Below, in pieces: positions 1 through 8,480 of a DNA stretch of 30,242 nt. The DNA is from JAGHBT01 sp035311885 (GTDB lineage: Bacteria; Krumholzibacteriota; Krumholzibacteriia; Krumholzibacteriales; WJIX01): NCBI GenBank assembly GCA_964554125.1, contig CAZKNG010000022.1, positions 1 through 30,242 of the forward strand, written 5' to 3'. Position numbers and translations under genes: made by a program. The notes under the pieces are model-generated. The model was not told the DNA's origin. It was given only the letters and a program-made list of their open reading frames with translations, and did not search any database. Position 1 is the stretch's first letter; the number at the start of each line of letters is the position of its first letter.

Positions 1-30
1 TGCTTTCTTTTTCTCAAATTGATAATTTAA

Positions 31-59
31 TTGACTGAAGCCCTTATATTAATTAAAAT
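31..59 (+). promoter_or_regulatory. sigma70-type promoter for secG
   Basis: A TTGACT hexamer (31-36) and a TAAAAT hexamer (54-59) are separated by exactly 17 bases, close to the bacterial housekeeping consensus. Transcription would begin near position 66 and leave a leader of about 19 bases before secG. The same transcript could run into the tRNA-Leu at 503. Confidence 0.6.
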
Positions 60-84
60 ACATTTGAGAGAAAGTTGGTGAATA

Positions 85-486
85 ATGTTTTTTAGTATAT
101 TTGTCGGAATTCATGTAATAGCATGTATATTGCTCATTATTGTTGTGCTTATGCAGTCGAGTAAGGGAGGCGGGCTCTCCGGAGCTTTTGGCGGTATGGG
201 CAGCCAGGCTGTTATGGGCGGACGGGAAACCGCGTCCTTTCTGAGTAAGGCAACTACTTACCTGGCAGTAATTTTTATGGTAACTTCTCTTTCGCTTGCC
301 TTTCTTTCTGCCGGAAGGGGCGGCAAGCAGCAGAAGAGTGTTCTGAAAGATGCCGCGGAGCAGAACCAATGGGGAACAGTTGTTCCCGAGGAACAGAAGA
401 AGATTGACGATATTCTCGGGAAGGTTCCTGAAGGCACGGAAGATAACAGCGAGGGAGAAAGTACAGAGAAAAAACCTTCCGAATAA
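85..486 (+). CDS. secG: Preprotein translocase subunit SecG
   Basis: SecG is the small accessory subunit of the SecYEG channel, which moves unfolded proteins across the inner membrane. The 133-residue product has two membrane segments (about residues 3-22 and 55-76). They are joined by the glycine-rich loop typical of SecG, with QSSKGGGLSGAFGG followed by GRETASFLSKATT. The C-terminal third is hydrophilic and acidic (residues 90-133), a common but poorly conserved extension. The ATG at 85 follows a GGTGA stretch, and a good promoter lies just upstream. A tRNA-Leu follows after 16 bases, the same order as secG-leuU in E. coli, which supports the call. Confidence 0.95.
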   Translation: MFFSIFVGIHVIACILLIIVVLMQSSKGGGLSGAFGGMGSQAVMGGRETASFLSKATTYLAVIFMVTSLSLAFLSAGRGGKQQKSVLKDAAEQNQWGTVVPEEQKKIDDILGKVPEGTEDNSEGESTEKKPSE

Positions 487-502
487 GTTATTTTATCTGA
501 TT

Positions 503-587
503 GCCGAGGTGGTGGAATTGGTAGACACGCCACTTTAAGGGGGTGGTGAGCGAAACGCTTGTGCGGGTTCAAATCCCGCCCTCGGCA
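503..587 (+). tRNA. tRNA-Leu, anticodon AAG by structure
   Basis: This is a type II tRNA. The acceptor stem GCCGAGG (503-509) pairs perfectly with CCTCGGC (580-586), and the discriminator base is A587. The D-arm region contains GGTGGAATTGGTAGAC. The anticodon stem CCACT (530-534) pairs with GGTGG (542-546), including one T-G wobble. The long variable arm has an AGCG/CGCT stem (549-559). The T arm is GCGGG-TTCAAAT-CCCGC (563-579). The seven-base anticodon loop 535-541 is TTAAGGG, which places A537-A538-G539 at positions 34-36. Positional comparison with E. coli tRNA-Leu genes gives the same register. A TAA anticodon would break the stem. CCA is not encoded. Confidence 0.9.
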
Positions 588-597
588 TTACTTGTTT

Positions 598-619
598 AGA
601 CCTTAAGGTCTTTTTTTTT
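598..619 (+). terminator. Rho-independent terminator after tRNA-Leu
   Basis: AGACC (598-602) and GGTCT (607-611) form a five-pair stem around TTAA, and the T run continues to 619. The position, 11 bases after the tRNA, suits termination of a secG-tRNA transcript. Confidence 0.8.
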
Positions 620-775
620 ATCTTTTCTACATGCCTGGGATCCGACATCACCGGTCGGAAGTTGCCATGGTTATTAAAATATTTTTGAGTTTTTTTATTT
701 ACAATTTCCCTTGCAGCGGATAATCTCCTTTCTGTTGAGTATTTATTTAGTTGATACACGTGGGAGGTAACTAAA

Positions 776-1273
776 TTGAGCGGTTTTATCAGTTCAAACA
801 GCAGTTTGCTTATATCGATTTCTATAATTATTGGAATTGCCGCTTTTTCCTTATCTATAGTTTTATTGATTAATGTCAGAAGAATGCGCAAACCCTTCAT
901 TGCCATGGCTCAATTACATGAAGATAACGGTACTGAAGAGGCCCTTATTGAACTTATGAAGGGAGTAGGCGAGAACAGGGATTATATCCGTGAATATGCC
1001 GACCGTCAGGGAGAGATCCTGGAAAGACTTGACAACTGTTACTCCGGTATGGGGATAGTCCGATATAATGCCTTCGAAGATATTGGAGGTAATCAGAGTT
1101 ATTCGGTATGTCTTCTGTCACCCAAAAGGAATGGGATAATATTATCCAATCTTGTTGCAAGGGATTCTACCCGCGGGTATTCAATTGAAATAAATAACGG
1201 CAACCCTTCGCGTGAATTAAGTAACGAGGAAACAGAGAGTTTCAAAAACGCTCTAGGTTCAATCGGTTTCTGA
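776..1273 (+). CDS. DUF4446 family membrane-anchored protein
   Basis: The 165-residue product has one N-terminal membrane segment (about residues 10-32), a charged helical linker, and a C-terminal domain. That domain contains VRYNAFEDIGGNQSYSVCLL, the hallmark of DUF4446. Its function is not known to me; in some Firmicutes relatives sit near parB. The start is a TTG at 776, chosen because GGGAGG at 762-767 lies eight bases upstream and no better ATG precedes the membrane segment. The gene stands alone between the tRNA terminator and a convergent rhomboid gene. Confidence 0.8.
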   Translation: MSGFISSNSSLLISISIIIGIAAFSLSIVLLINVRRMRKPFIAMAQLHEDNGTEEALIELMKGVGENRDYIREYADRQGEILERLDNCYSGMGIVRYNAFEDIGGNQSYSVCLLSPKRNGIILSNLVARDSTRGYSIEINNGNPSRELSNEETESFKNALGSIGF

Positions 1274-1303
1274 TCACTGTTCTCTGATCTTAAACTGTAT
1301 TTT

Positions 1304-2119
1304 TCAATTGTGCTTATTGTCGTCAGAGTACTGTTCGAGGATTCTTTTTTCAGTCTCTGTAAGATTCCCGTAACCCTTTTTTGATATTTTATCCAGGATG
1401 GAATCTACCTTTTTTCTGCTGTTTCCCTCAAAATTCTCATTGTCATCATCTTTCTTGATTTTTATTTTGACCGGGAATGAATCGAAGAGCGATTTTATTC
1501 TTCTCCAGAAGATACTGGTCCTATGATCTGAATTTATGTAGATCAATCCGGCGGCCAATCCGCCCAGATGAGCAAAGTGTGCTATTCCGTCCTGCCCGCC
1601 CATTCCCCTCAGGAATTCCAGTATGGCTAATACTATTACGAGTGTTCTGGCCCGGATCGGGAATATCCCAAGGATATATATCTGATTGTACGGAAAGAGA
1701 ACGGCATAGGCCAGAAGAATTCCATAAGCCGCGGCGGATGCTCCGAGGATAATCGAATGATAGGAAAATATAAAACTGAACAGGGCGCCTCCGAGGCCGC
1801 ACACAAAATAATATTTGAGAAATTGACTGCTTCCCCATATCCTTTCGAGTTGCGTTCCGAACATCCATATTATCAGCATATTAAAACCGATATGAAGTAT
1901 ATCCCCGTGAATGAACATATATGTGAATAGTTGCCATATATATCCCCTGGTGAGCACCTTTTCCGGATGTAGAACGAGCCATTGTTCGAAGTTGATCTTA
2001 TAGAGGATGATCTGCAGAAGAAAAACTACCACATTAGCCGCTATTATTTTATTCAGGACATTTTTGCTGATAAAATTAATAATGGGATTTGATGAGCGCC
2101 TGCCGTATAAATCGTTCAT
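1304..2119 (-). CDS. Rhomboid-family intramembrane serine protease
   Basis: Rhomboids cleave transmembrane substrates within the membrane. The 271-residue protein has about six membrane segments. The catalytic serine is in GAS (S128, within GASAAAYG) and the catalytic histidine is H184 in HFAHLGG. HGDILHIGFN (71-80) supplies the conserved His/Asn of the second membrane helix. After the last helix there is a lysine-rich cytoplasmic linker, then a short C-terminal helical segment (about residues 237-265). The segment reads VDSILDKISKKGYGNLTE..., which matches the DUF6576 tail seen on some rhomboids. GTGGAG lies about eight bases before the ATG. The substrate cannot be inferred. Confidence 0.92.
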   Translation of the reverse strand: MNDLYGRRSSNPIINFISKNVLNKIIAANVVVFLLQIILYKINFEQWLVLHPEKVLTRGYIWQLFTYMFIHGDILHIGFNMLIIWMFGTQLERIWGSSQFLKYYFVCGLGGALFSFIFSYHSIILGASAAAYGILLAYAVLFPYNQIYILGIFPIRARTLVIVLAILEFLRGMGGQDGIAHFAHLGGLAAGLIYINSDHRTSIFWRRIKSLFDSFPVKIKIKKDDDNENFEGNSRKKVDSILDKISKKGYGNLTETEKRILEQYSDDNKHN

Positions 2120-2464
2120 TACCGTACTCCACTGTTGAATCCTGTTTAATAATAACTACTGAAGTCTAAATGAGCAACTTCGATAATACAACATACTCAG
2201 TTTTTATCAAGCTGAGAATGATTTTGCCGGAGTTTCCCCTGGAAATGGGATGGAATATGAGTGAGTAATATCTGGCGTGGTTTAGTTCTATGAAAAGTGG
2301 AAGCTGTATAGAATGCTTAGAAATAAATCCGATTTTAAAATTGGGGAATGTTCCGGAGAATAATTCACCCTTTCAGCCATATTTAAAAAAGTATCCTGAC
2401 GGTAGAATAATCTTGCTTTATAAATATGATAATCTGTTAGATAATGATTCATGGTGAGCGCTAT
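2120..2464. other. Divergent intergenic region
   Basis: This 345-base AT-rich gap separates the leftward rhomboid gene from the rightward amidohydrolase gene. It holds the rhomboid promoter at 2149-2177. Toward the right end TTGCTT (2413-2418) and TATAAA (2419-2424) are candidate promoter pieces for the amidohydrolase, but no properly spaced pair stands out. No RNA gene or coding remnant is recognisable. Confidence 0.5.
2149..2177 (-). promoter_or_regulatory. sigma70-type promoter for the rhomboid gene
   Basis: Read on the minus strand, TTGCTC (2177-2172) and TATTAT (2154-2149) are spaced by 17 bases, about 30 bases before the rhomboid start codon. Confidence 0.5.
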
Positions 2465-4075
2465 ATGAGAAAAGTATTTTATAACGGCAAAATAATAACA
2501 ATGGATTCCGGCTGCCCGCGGGTTGAGGCTTTACTGGTCGAGGGGAATAAGATTTCCCGTGTTGGAAATTCCGAAGATATGCTCGCGCTGGCGGGAAATT
2601 CGGCCGGGAAGTACGATCTTGAAGGGAAAACTGTAATCCCCGGGCTGATAGACGCCCATACACATCTGTTCAGCTACGCCATGGCAAAAAACCTTATCGA
2701 TTTGAGTGGTATGAATTCATTCGGTCAGGCTCTCAGTCTGATAAAAGAAGGGTCGGAGAATCGCAAAAAAGGTGAATGGGTTGTCGGGAGAGGATGGGAT
2801 CAGAATAGAATGAGAGGGTTTAAGGGATTTATCATTGGGGAACTTGACAGTGTTTTCCCGGAGAACCCGGTGTTTTTAGAGAGGATTTGCGGGCATGCCG
2901 CGCTCGTTAATTCGGCGGCTCTCGAGAGGGGTGGCCTCGATAGCGCTTCAGCGGATCCGGCAGGCGGAGAGATAGGGAGGGATCCCGCGGGAAGGCCGAC
3001 CGGATTATTGATCGAAGAGGCCGCGGATATAATAAGGAGGATCATCCCCGGGATAACTGCGGATAAAGAGAAAGAACTTGTCGAAGAGGCTGTTAATGAT
3101 TGTCTGGCCTCGGGATTAACCTGCGTACATGATATGAGTGTTTCGCCGGAATCAGCTGCCGTTTACAGAGAGCTTGAAGAGGAGCAGAGATTCCCGTTTC
3201 GTCTTAGCGGATACTGTATCGGAGATAAGATTGATTTTGATAATATTGCTGATAACGATCTTCTGTCTGCGGGAGGCGATGAAAATTTGTCGGTGCGAGG
3301 TGTGAAATTTTTTGCCGATGGTTCACTTGGCGCCCGCAGCGCCGCTCTTCTCGAGGATTATTCAGATGATAAAGGCAACCGGGGAATTCTCACGGAAGAT
3401 CCGGAAGCTCTTACAGAGAAGATTCTTTCATGCCAGAGGGCCGGTTTGCAGGCGGCCGTCCATGCTATAGGCGACAGGGCCAACCGCGTTGTTCTTGACA
3501 TATTTGAAAAGGTGAATCTTATTTCACGCGTCGCGGGCAGAAGGCACAGGATAGAACACGCGCAGATTATAGCTCCCGAGGATATTGATCGGTTTCACGC
3601 TTTGTCGCTTATACCCTCTATGCAGTTTGTCCACTGCGGCTCGGATAAGCCGTGGGTGGAAAGCAGGATTGGACGCGAACGCCTCGCCAGGGCATATCCC
3701 TGGAAGAGCCTGGTTTCAAGCGGGTGCCAGATCGCCGGAGGATCGGATATGCCGGTAGAATCGATAAACCCTTTAAGAGGAATATATTCCGCTGTTACCT
3801 GTCGGATAGGGAAGGGGAAAAGATCAAAGGCAGGCGGTGACTGCGACCGCAGATTGAGTCTCACGGAGGCTTTAAAGTCTTTTACTCTGAACGCCGCGTA
3901 TGCCTCTTTCAGTGAAGATCTTCTGGGTTCTCTGAAACCCGGGAAGTTGGCGGATTTTATTATTATTTCTGATAATATTCTGGAGATACCTGTCGAAGAG
4001 ATACCTGTGATCGAGGTTCTCGGAACAGTTCAAAACGGTAATATTGTTCATAATACAGCTGACTGGCCCTTTTAA
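2465..4075 (+). CDS. Amidohydrolase family 3 (YtcJ-like) metal-dependent hydrolase
   Basis: This is a 536-residue member of the amidohydrolase superfamily, which hydrolyses amide or related bonds with one or two divalent metals. Visible motifs are DAHTHL (metal ligands H65 and H67), GVKFFADGSLG (about 279-289), VHAIGD (H333), EHAQ (H365) and GGSDMPVE (D428). The closing LKPGKLADFIII strand of the urease-like beta-sandwich is near the C terminus. The substrate is unknown; YtcJ-type proteins are often annotated by homology only. I chose the ATG at 2465 because GGTGAG at 2453-2458 sits six bases upstream. An in-frame ATG at 2444 has no ribosome-binding site and would add seven residues before the usual start of the family. 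Confidence 0.9.
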   Translation: MRKVFYNGKIITMDSGCPRVEALLVEGNKISRVGNSEDMLALAGNSAGKYDLEGKTVIPGLIDAHTHLFSYAMAKNLIDLSGMNSFGQALSLIKEGSENRKKGEWVVGRGWDQNRMRGFKGFIIGELDSVFPENPVFLERICGHAALVNSAALERGGLDSASADPAGGEIGRDPAGRPTGLLIEEAADIIRRIIPGITADKEKELVEEAVNDCLASGLTCVHDMSVSPESAAVYRELEEEQRFPFRLSGYCIGDKIDFDNIADNDLLSAGGDENLSVRGVKFFADGSLGARSAALLEDYSDDKGNRGILTEDPEALTEKILSCQRAGLQAAVHAIGDRANRVVLDIFEKVNLISRVAGRRHRIEHAQIIAPEDIDRFHALSLIPSMQFVHCGSDKPWVESRIGRERLARAYPWKSLVSSGCQIAGGSDMPVESINPLRGIYSAVTCRIGKGKRSKAGGDCDRRLSLTEALKSFTLNAAYASFSEDLLGSLKPGKLADFIIISDNILEIPVEEIPVIEVLGTVQNGNIVHNTADWPF

Positions 4076-4090
4076 TCCGTTCAGCGAAGC

Positions 4091-5836
4091 TCAGTCTAAA
4101 TACTTATTGCTTAGAAGTGAGACCGGAAGATGGGGGTTTGATTTTAAGAATTCAAAAGTGCTGATTCTTCTTAGTTTTATGTCATCAGAGCTTTTTAATT
4201 TGTCATTGATATTAGTCAGCATAATTCTCGTAATTCCCGGGTAAGCTGCCGCGGGCGAGATAAGAAGAGTTTCAACCCTGTATGTGGATTCCCTCTTGTC
4301 GAATCCGCATCTTTTCATGAAGAAATCTCTTGCCATCTTCCTGGAATAGTTTCCGCTGTGGAGTTTAAAGACGGTCATCGCCCCGGCTAGATCAAGGATA
4401 CGGTCATTAATAAGATGCAGGCGCATCTGTAGTTTGCTTTCTGAATATCGCCTCAGTGTATTATCTATGCTGTTAGAGAGTAATCCTGATCTGTAGGTTT
4501 CGCTGCATAGGAGTGTCCTCAGTGTATCTCCGGTAAAGAGATGCACTGAAGAGGCGTTTTTATCCGACAGGGCTCTTATTATAGAGTAAGCAGCGAATGA
4601 TTCTCCGCTCAGGTAGTCCGGAAGATAGCTGGCTGATTCTTTCAATCTCTCCATCGACACTAAAAGGTGCCCATTTCCAGGGGGTGGGGAGTTGAGAGGG
4701 GGCGGTATCCAGACAACGGGGAATTTCTGAGGGTATGGTATTGACAGATACGGGTTTTTTATGTAGAAGGCGATCCGTCCCGGATTATCGGTGAAGATTA
4801 CTTCCGGCATATCACGCGGTGACTGGCTGAACCCCCCGGTGGAACCGGATATATTCTTGTTTATTTCTCCTATCATCTCCAGTATCCGTGATTTGCTTAT
4901 TTTATCTATCGGAATTTCTGCTTCGCCGGGGTTTTTACCCTCCGATTCCCCGTCGATGCTGATGTTGAGAGCCCTTCTGCTTGACAGGAGTATTTGTATT
5001 TTCTTTTCAGCTGTTTCCATAATCATATTCGGATTGGATAAAATCTGCTCATCATAGTCAAAGATCTTCGTGATATTTTCTAAGCCGAGGATCATTCTGC
5101 CGTATGACCTTCCAGAGAGGTCTTCGTCAATATAGTTCTGAAAATCCTTGATATATTCAAGAGTTGAATCAAGTTCTTTAGGGTCGTCCTCATACCGTTT
5201 TGAGACCAGGGCTTTGAGGTTGTCGAATTCGCTCAAAATCTCTTTCAGCATATTATATGAAATTTCAGTATGAAGTTGTGACGGTTTGTCTATGGTCTTT
5301 TTGGCGGTACTCAGGAGCCGGGGGATCTTCATAAGCCGTTTTCTGTAATTTACCATTTCATTATCCTCCGGCGGGCTCTGCCTCGAAGGAATTCCCCATA
5401 GGGCTTCATTAACCATCCAGCAGTAAATAACAGGGTTATTCTTGTAGTAAGAGAGTTTGTTCAGAGCAAATCTTTCTCCGTAAAGCCAATTCAGAATTAA
5501 TACTGAGTTGTCGATCTCCTCCTCTGTTAATCCTTCTGTAGTCAGATTGGACATTTTTTCCAGTATAGAAGTGATATTTTCGTCCGCTCTGGACAATTCT
5601 TCTTCTGAGAAAGTAAATAGAGCGGAGTCGGCACGCTGAATTCCGATTCTGGAACTCCGCAGGGGATGGAGTCTGAAGTATAATTCAGTTGAATTATACT
5701 TTATTTCGCGATATCTCCTTGAATTCCCGCTTGACTTATTACCCTTCTCACATCCGGTAAAGAGAATTAATACCGCCGTGATAATAATTATAAGTCGCTT
5801 GATAAGGGGTTTTTTATCGTTCACTGCCGATAGCAT
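4091..5836 (-). CDS. Lipoprotein related to DUF885, zinc motif missing
   Basis: The 581-residue product begins with a lipoprotein signal peptide (hydrophobic 15-28, lipobox LFTGC, acylated C29). The N-terminal YFRLHPLRSSRIGIQ region and the C-terminal part match the pattern of DUF885 proteins. The C-terminal match covers a helix around 474-505 and then VETLLISPAAAYPGI, where family members usually show a PGQALSY-like segment. Family members carry an HEAxPGHH motif, and many are treated as putative metallopeptidases. I find no HExxH or HExxxGHH here; the corresponding stretch (about 410-440) has only isolated residues. It is probably a diverged, perhaps non-catalytic envelope lipoprotein. It converges on the amidohydrolase gene with 15 bases between stops. 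Confidence 0.65.
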   Translation of the reverse strand: MLSAVNDKKPLIKRLIIIITAVLILFTGCEKGNKSSGNSRRYREIKYNSTELYFRLHPLRSSRIGIQRADSALFTFSEEELSRADENITSILEKMSNLTTEGLTEEEIDNSVLILNWLYGERFALNKLSYYKNNPVIYCWMVNEALWGIPSRQSPPEDNEMVNYRKRLMKIPRLLSTAKKTIDKPSQLHTEISYNMLKEILSEFDNLKALVSKRYEDDPKELDSTLEYIKDFQNYIDEDLSGRSYGRMILGLENITKIFDYDEQILSNPNMIMETAEKKIQILLSSRRALNISIDGESEGKNPGEAEIPIDKISKSRILEMIGEINKNISGSTGGFSQSPRDMPEVIFTDNPGRIAFYIKNPYLSIPYPQKFPVVWIPPPLNSPPPGNGHLLVSMERLKESASYLPDYLSGESFAAYSIIRALSDKNASSVHLFTGDTLRTLLCSETYRSGLLSNSIDNTLRRYSESKLQMRLHLINDRILDLAGAMTVFKLHSGNYSRKMARDFFMKRCGFDKRESTYRVETLLISPAAAYPGITRIMLTNINDKLKSSDDIKLRRISTFEFLKSNPHLPVSLLSNKYLD

Positions 5837-5872
5837 TATTTTCGCCGTTCATTCCTATTCTTAACACTTTTG

Positions 5873-5902
5873 TTGCATATCTGCCCTATACAGGTATATA
5901 AT
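5873..5902 (+). promoter_or_regulatory. sigma70-type promoter for resB-ccsA
   Basis: TTGCAT (5873-5878) and TATAAT (5897-5902) are separated by 18 bases in the divergent gap upstream of resB. This predicts a transcript start near 5909 and a leader of about 50 bases. Confidence 0.55.
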
Positions 5903-5957
5903 CCCTTTTAGGCCGTCTGTAAACAGGTTTATACGATGTTCGGGTGTTATAATTATT

Positions 5958-7433
5958 ATGATCTTTAATAGAGAAAAGCGAAAGAGTCTGATAAGTGGAC
6001 GCACGGCGGTTCTGGTTATTATACTGCTGACCGCGGCGAGCGCCGCGGGCTGGATCTGCACTGAACTTATTCCGAGAGATATTAATTTTAATGAAGATGC
6101 CTACAGGCTCAGATGGGGAGATTTTACATTCAGTCTGGTCAGTTATTTAAGGCTTTATGACCCTTTCCATTCTTTCTGGTACCGTGGAATTCTTGCTTTC
6201 TTCACCCTGTCTCTGACGCTATGCGTTATTACGGGTTGGAAAGGATTGATTGTCAATTCCTTCAGTTTCTCTCCTCCAGCCTCTGAGGATGAGTTTACGG
6301 GGAAGGAAGCCGCCGTCTTGATTAAATGGACTGATCTGGCCCGCAGGGAACCTCAGAGAGGGGATATATTCGGTTATTATGAAAAAGAATTCGGCAGGGA
6401 GATTGAAATAGGGGAGAAGAAGATAAGAGCGGTTTACTCTAAGGTAGCCGATTATCTTAAAGGCAGGAGGTATCGTGTTAAATCAAGGGAAACAGGCGCG
6501 GGCATACTCTTTTCCGCGTTGAAAGGGAGGTGGCATTATCCGGGGAATCTGCTTTTTCATATCGCCCTGCTCGTTATTACAATCGGAGGGATGGTAGGGA
6601 GTTTTAAGGGTAACAAAGAGATAATGTACGGCAGGAAAGGTGATCTCCTCAATCTCTATGACAGCCCTCTTTCGATAAGGGTTGACAGGTTTAGAATTAT
6701 CCATACGAATACTGGGCGGGTAGGTAAATATATAACCGACCTTTCCTTTCTTGATGCTGAAGGGGACAGTGTGGGTTCTGAGAAATTAGAGGTTAATGAT
6801 CCCGCGCGCTACAGCGGTTATGATATTTATCAGAGTTCGTATTACATCGATACTGAAGAATTTTCATGGGCACTTATAAAGTGCCGGTTCAATGGGAAGC
6901 GCAGAGAGGAATCGATTACGGTAAGGCCCGGGGTGGAAGTAAGTCTGAAATCAGAAGACTGGACAGTAAGGGTGAATGATTATAAACCCGATTTCAGAAA
7001 AGGGGCTGAGGTGTATAACGCCAGCAGGAGAATGAATAATCCGGCTTTAAATATAGAGGTCAAAGGGCCTTTCGGGCGTAAGTCGGGATGGCTTTTTCTG
7101 AAGCATCCGTCATTTAATTCGGATTTTGATCTTCCGGCAGAGTTTTCGTTAAGTTATATCGAACCGGTTTACTACACGGGATTGCAGATAAGTTCAAACC
7201 CTGGAACGATTTTCATAGTCACAGGAATAGCGGTCGCGGCCGTCGGGCTCCTTTTCCTCTTCGGCACGAGCTATCGGCTGATAAAATTAAGGTTGGACGG
7301 AAAAGGTTTGTCTATAATAATAGATGCGGAGGGCGGAGAGAAGATGGATAGCCGTCAAATCAGCGGAATGAAAAAGGATCTAGCCGTGATATTAGGCGGC
7401 AGTATAATTGATAAAGACGGGGAGGAATTTTAA
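5958..7433 (+). CDS. resB: ResB-like cytochrome c biogenesis protein
   Basis: ResB (Ccs1) works with CcsA in the system II pathway, delivering and attaching heme to apocytochrome c outside the inner membrane. The 491-residue product has the usual layout: two N-terminal membrane segments (about 17-38 and 72-96), a third near 192-216 that includes HYPGNLLFHIALL, a large extracytoplasmic domain (about 220-410) and a final segment near 418-440. The extracytoplasmic part includes YDIYQSSYYID, a pattern common in ResB. The adjacent ccsA-type gene, four bases downstream, gives strong context. The ribosome-binding site before the ATG at 5958 is weak. Confidence 0.88.
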   Translation: MIFNREKRKSLISGRTAVLVIILLTAASAAGWICTELIPRDINFNEDAYRLRWGDFTFSLVSYLRLYDPFHSFWYRGILAFFTLSLTLCVITGWKGLIVNSFSFSPPASEDEFTGKEAAVLIKWTDLARREPQRGDIFGYYEKEFGREIEIGEKKIRAVYSKVADYLKGRRYRVKSRETGAGILFSALKGRWHYPGNLLFHIALLVITIGGMVGSFKGNKEIMYGRKGDLLNLYDSPLSIRVDRFRIIHTNTGRVGKYITDLSFLDAEGDSVGSEKLEVNDPARYSGYDIYQSSYYIDTEEFSWALIKCRFNGKRREESITVRPGVEVSLKSEDWTVRVNDYKPDFRKGAEVYNASRRMNNPALNIEVKGPFGRKSGWLFLKHPSFNSDFDLPAEFSLSYIEPVYYTGLQISSNPGTIFIVTGIAVAAVGLLFLFGTSYRLIKLRLDGKGLSIIIDAEGGEKMDSRQISGMKKDLAVILGGSIIDKDGEEF

Positions 7434-7436
7434 AAA

Positions 7437-8243
7437 ATGCAACCTACGCTTGATATTTCATTATTCTGGATTGCCTTCTGGTCATATCTTGCCTCATTTC
7501 TGCTTTTCGTTATCTTTTTCGGGTTAAGAAGGAGACTGCCGGGACGGATAGCGGCAATTGTTTTTTTTGCCGCCATTGCCCTGCATACAGGTGGAATTAT
7601 AGAAAGGTATCGGCTTCTAGGGCACTTTCCTCTTGCTACGATGTTTGAATATTCTCTAGTGCTCTCCTGGTTTATCGCTGTTTCATTCTTTGTGGTTATT
7701 TCAAGATACGGCCTTATGATTTCAGGGCTGGTGATATCCCCTGTAGTAATAATTGTGATGATGATCGCGGCCTTTCTTCCAAAGGGAGGGTCAAAAGATC
7801 TGATGCCCGCGCTTCAAAGCTATTGGTTTTATATTCATATTACCCTGGCGGCTCTTGCTGAGGGGGCTTTTTTTACCGCCGCCGGCGCCGGTGTATATTA
7901 TCTTTTCGGTTCAGCGAGGAAAGGGGTTGATTTTAAAAACGGTGAGGCTGTAGAGGGGCTTATAATCAAATCGATCAGGATCGGCTATCCACTCTTTACC
8001 ATAGGAGCTCTCTTTGCCGGATCCCTGTGGGCCTGGAAGGCGTGGGGAAGATTCTGGAGTTGGGATCCAAAGGAAACGGGCGCTCTCGTTGTATGGTTGT
8101 TTTACACACTTTTGCTTCATCAGCAGAGCAGAGGAAGATGGCGGGGCCGCCGGCTCGCGGTATTATCTATAGCGGGATTTTTGATTATTATAATTTCATT
8201 TCTTGGAACCCTTTTCCTGGGCGGCCTCCATTCTTATATATAA
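7437..8243 (+). CDS. ccsA: CcsA/ResC-type heme-handling protein (annotated CcsB in some databases)
   Basis: This is the partner of ResB in system II cytochrome c maturation. The 268-residue polytopic membrane protein carries the tryptophan-rich WWD signature WKAWGRFWSWDPKE (200-213), which binds heme at the outer face. Conserved-type histidines flank it at H134 (FYIH) and H265 (GGLHSYI), with H50 and H63 in the earlier helices. It has about eight membrane segments. GGGGAGGA at 7420-7427, inside the end of resB, places the ATG nine bases downstream. The two genes are therefore almost certainly cotranscribed. No cytochrome c gene is in the window. Confidence 0.93.
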   Translation: MQPTLDISLFWIAFWSYLASFLLFVIFFGLRRRLPGRIAAIVFFAAIALHTGGIIERYRLLGHFPLATMFEYSLVLSWFIAVSFFVVISRYGLMISGLVISPVVIIVMMIAAFLPKGGSKDLMPALQSYWFYIHITLAALAEGAFFTAAGAGVYYLFGSARKGVDFKNGEAVEGLIIKSIRIGYPLFTIGALFAGSLWAWKAWGRFWSWDPKETGALVVWLFYTLLLHQQSRGRWRGRRLAVLSIAGFLIIIISFLGTLFLGGLHSYI

Positions 8244-8419
8244 CAAGGGATTCCGAGCTTATGATAAGTGCTGAGATATTCTAACTGATATTTTCCCCGG
8301 TACAAGCTGTTCTTTTAACGGCAATGAAAGCTCCGGGCCTTTGGTTCTGGCATGTTAAATGCTTTGTATTCATGCGGATAGTAAGCATTCTTTTGTTACG
8401 AAAATCTTTTATTTCAACG

Positions 8420-8445
8420 TGATATACTCCGCGGTGAACGTTCAC
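8420..8445 (+). promoter_or_regulatory. Extended -10 promoter with palindromic operator candidate
   Basis: TGATATACT (8420-8428) is an extended -10 element without a convincing -35. Six bases further on is a perfect 12-base palindrome, GTGAACGTTCAC (8434-8445), over the expected start of transcription (about 8435). A palindrome with a central CG at this position is typical of LacI-type and similar repressor sites. It precedes the peptide transporter operon. No regulator gene lies nearby. Confidence 0.4.
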
Positions 8446-8480
8446 GGGTGCGGAGTGATAAGTTAAGAGGTCCAGAGGAG

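Noticed and set aside
350..538. Plus-strand ORF overlapping the end of secG and the tRNA
   Set aside because: It lies in another frame over secG and runs into the tRNA-Leu gene; no ribosome-binding site or homology.
503..587. Reading the tRNA anticodon as TAA
   Set aside because: Shifting the loop by one base breaks the anticodon stem, whereas the AAG register gives five pairs and matches E. coli tRNA-Leu positions.
8448..8480. GTG start 11 codons upstream for the substrate-binding protein
   Set aside because: It would put charged residues in front of a normal lipoprotein signal peptide, and it lies within the palindrome-proximal leader.
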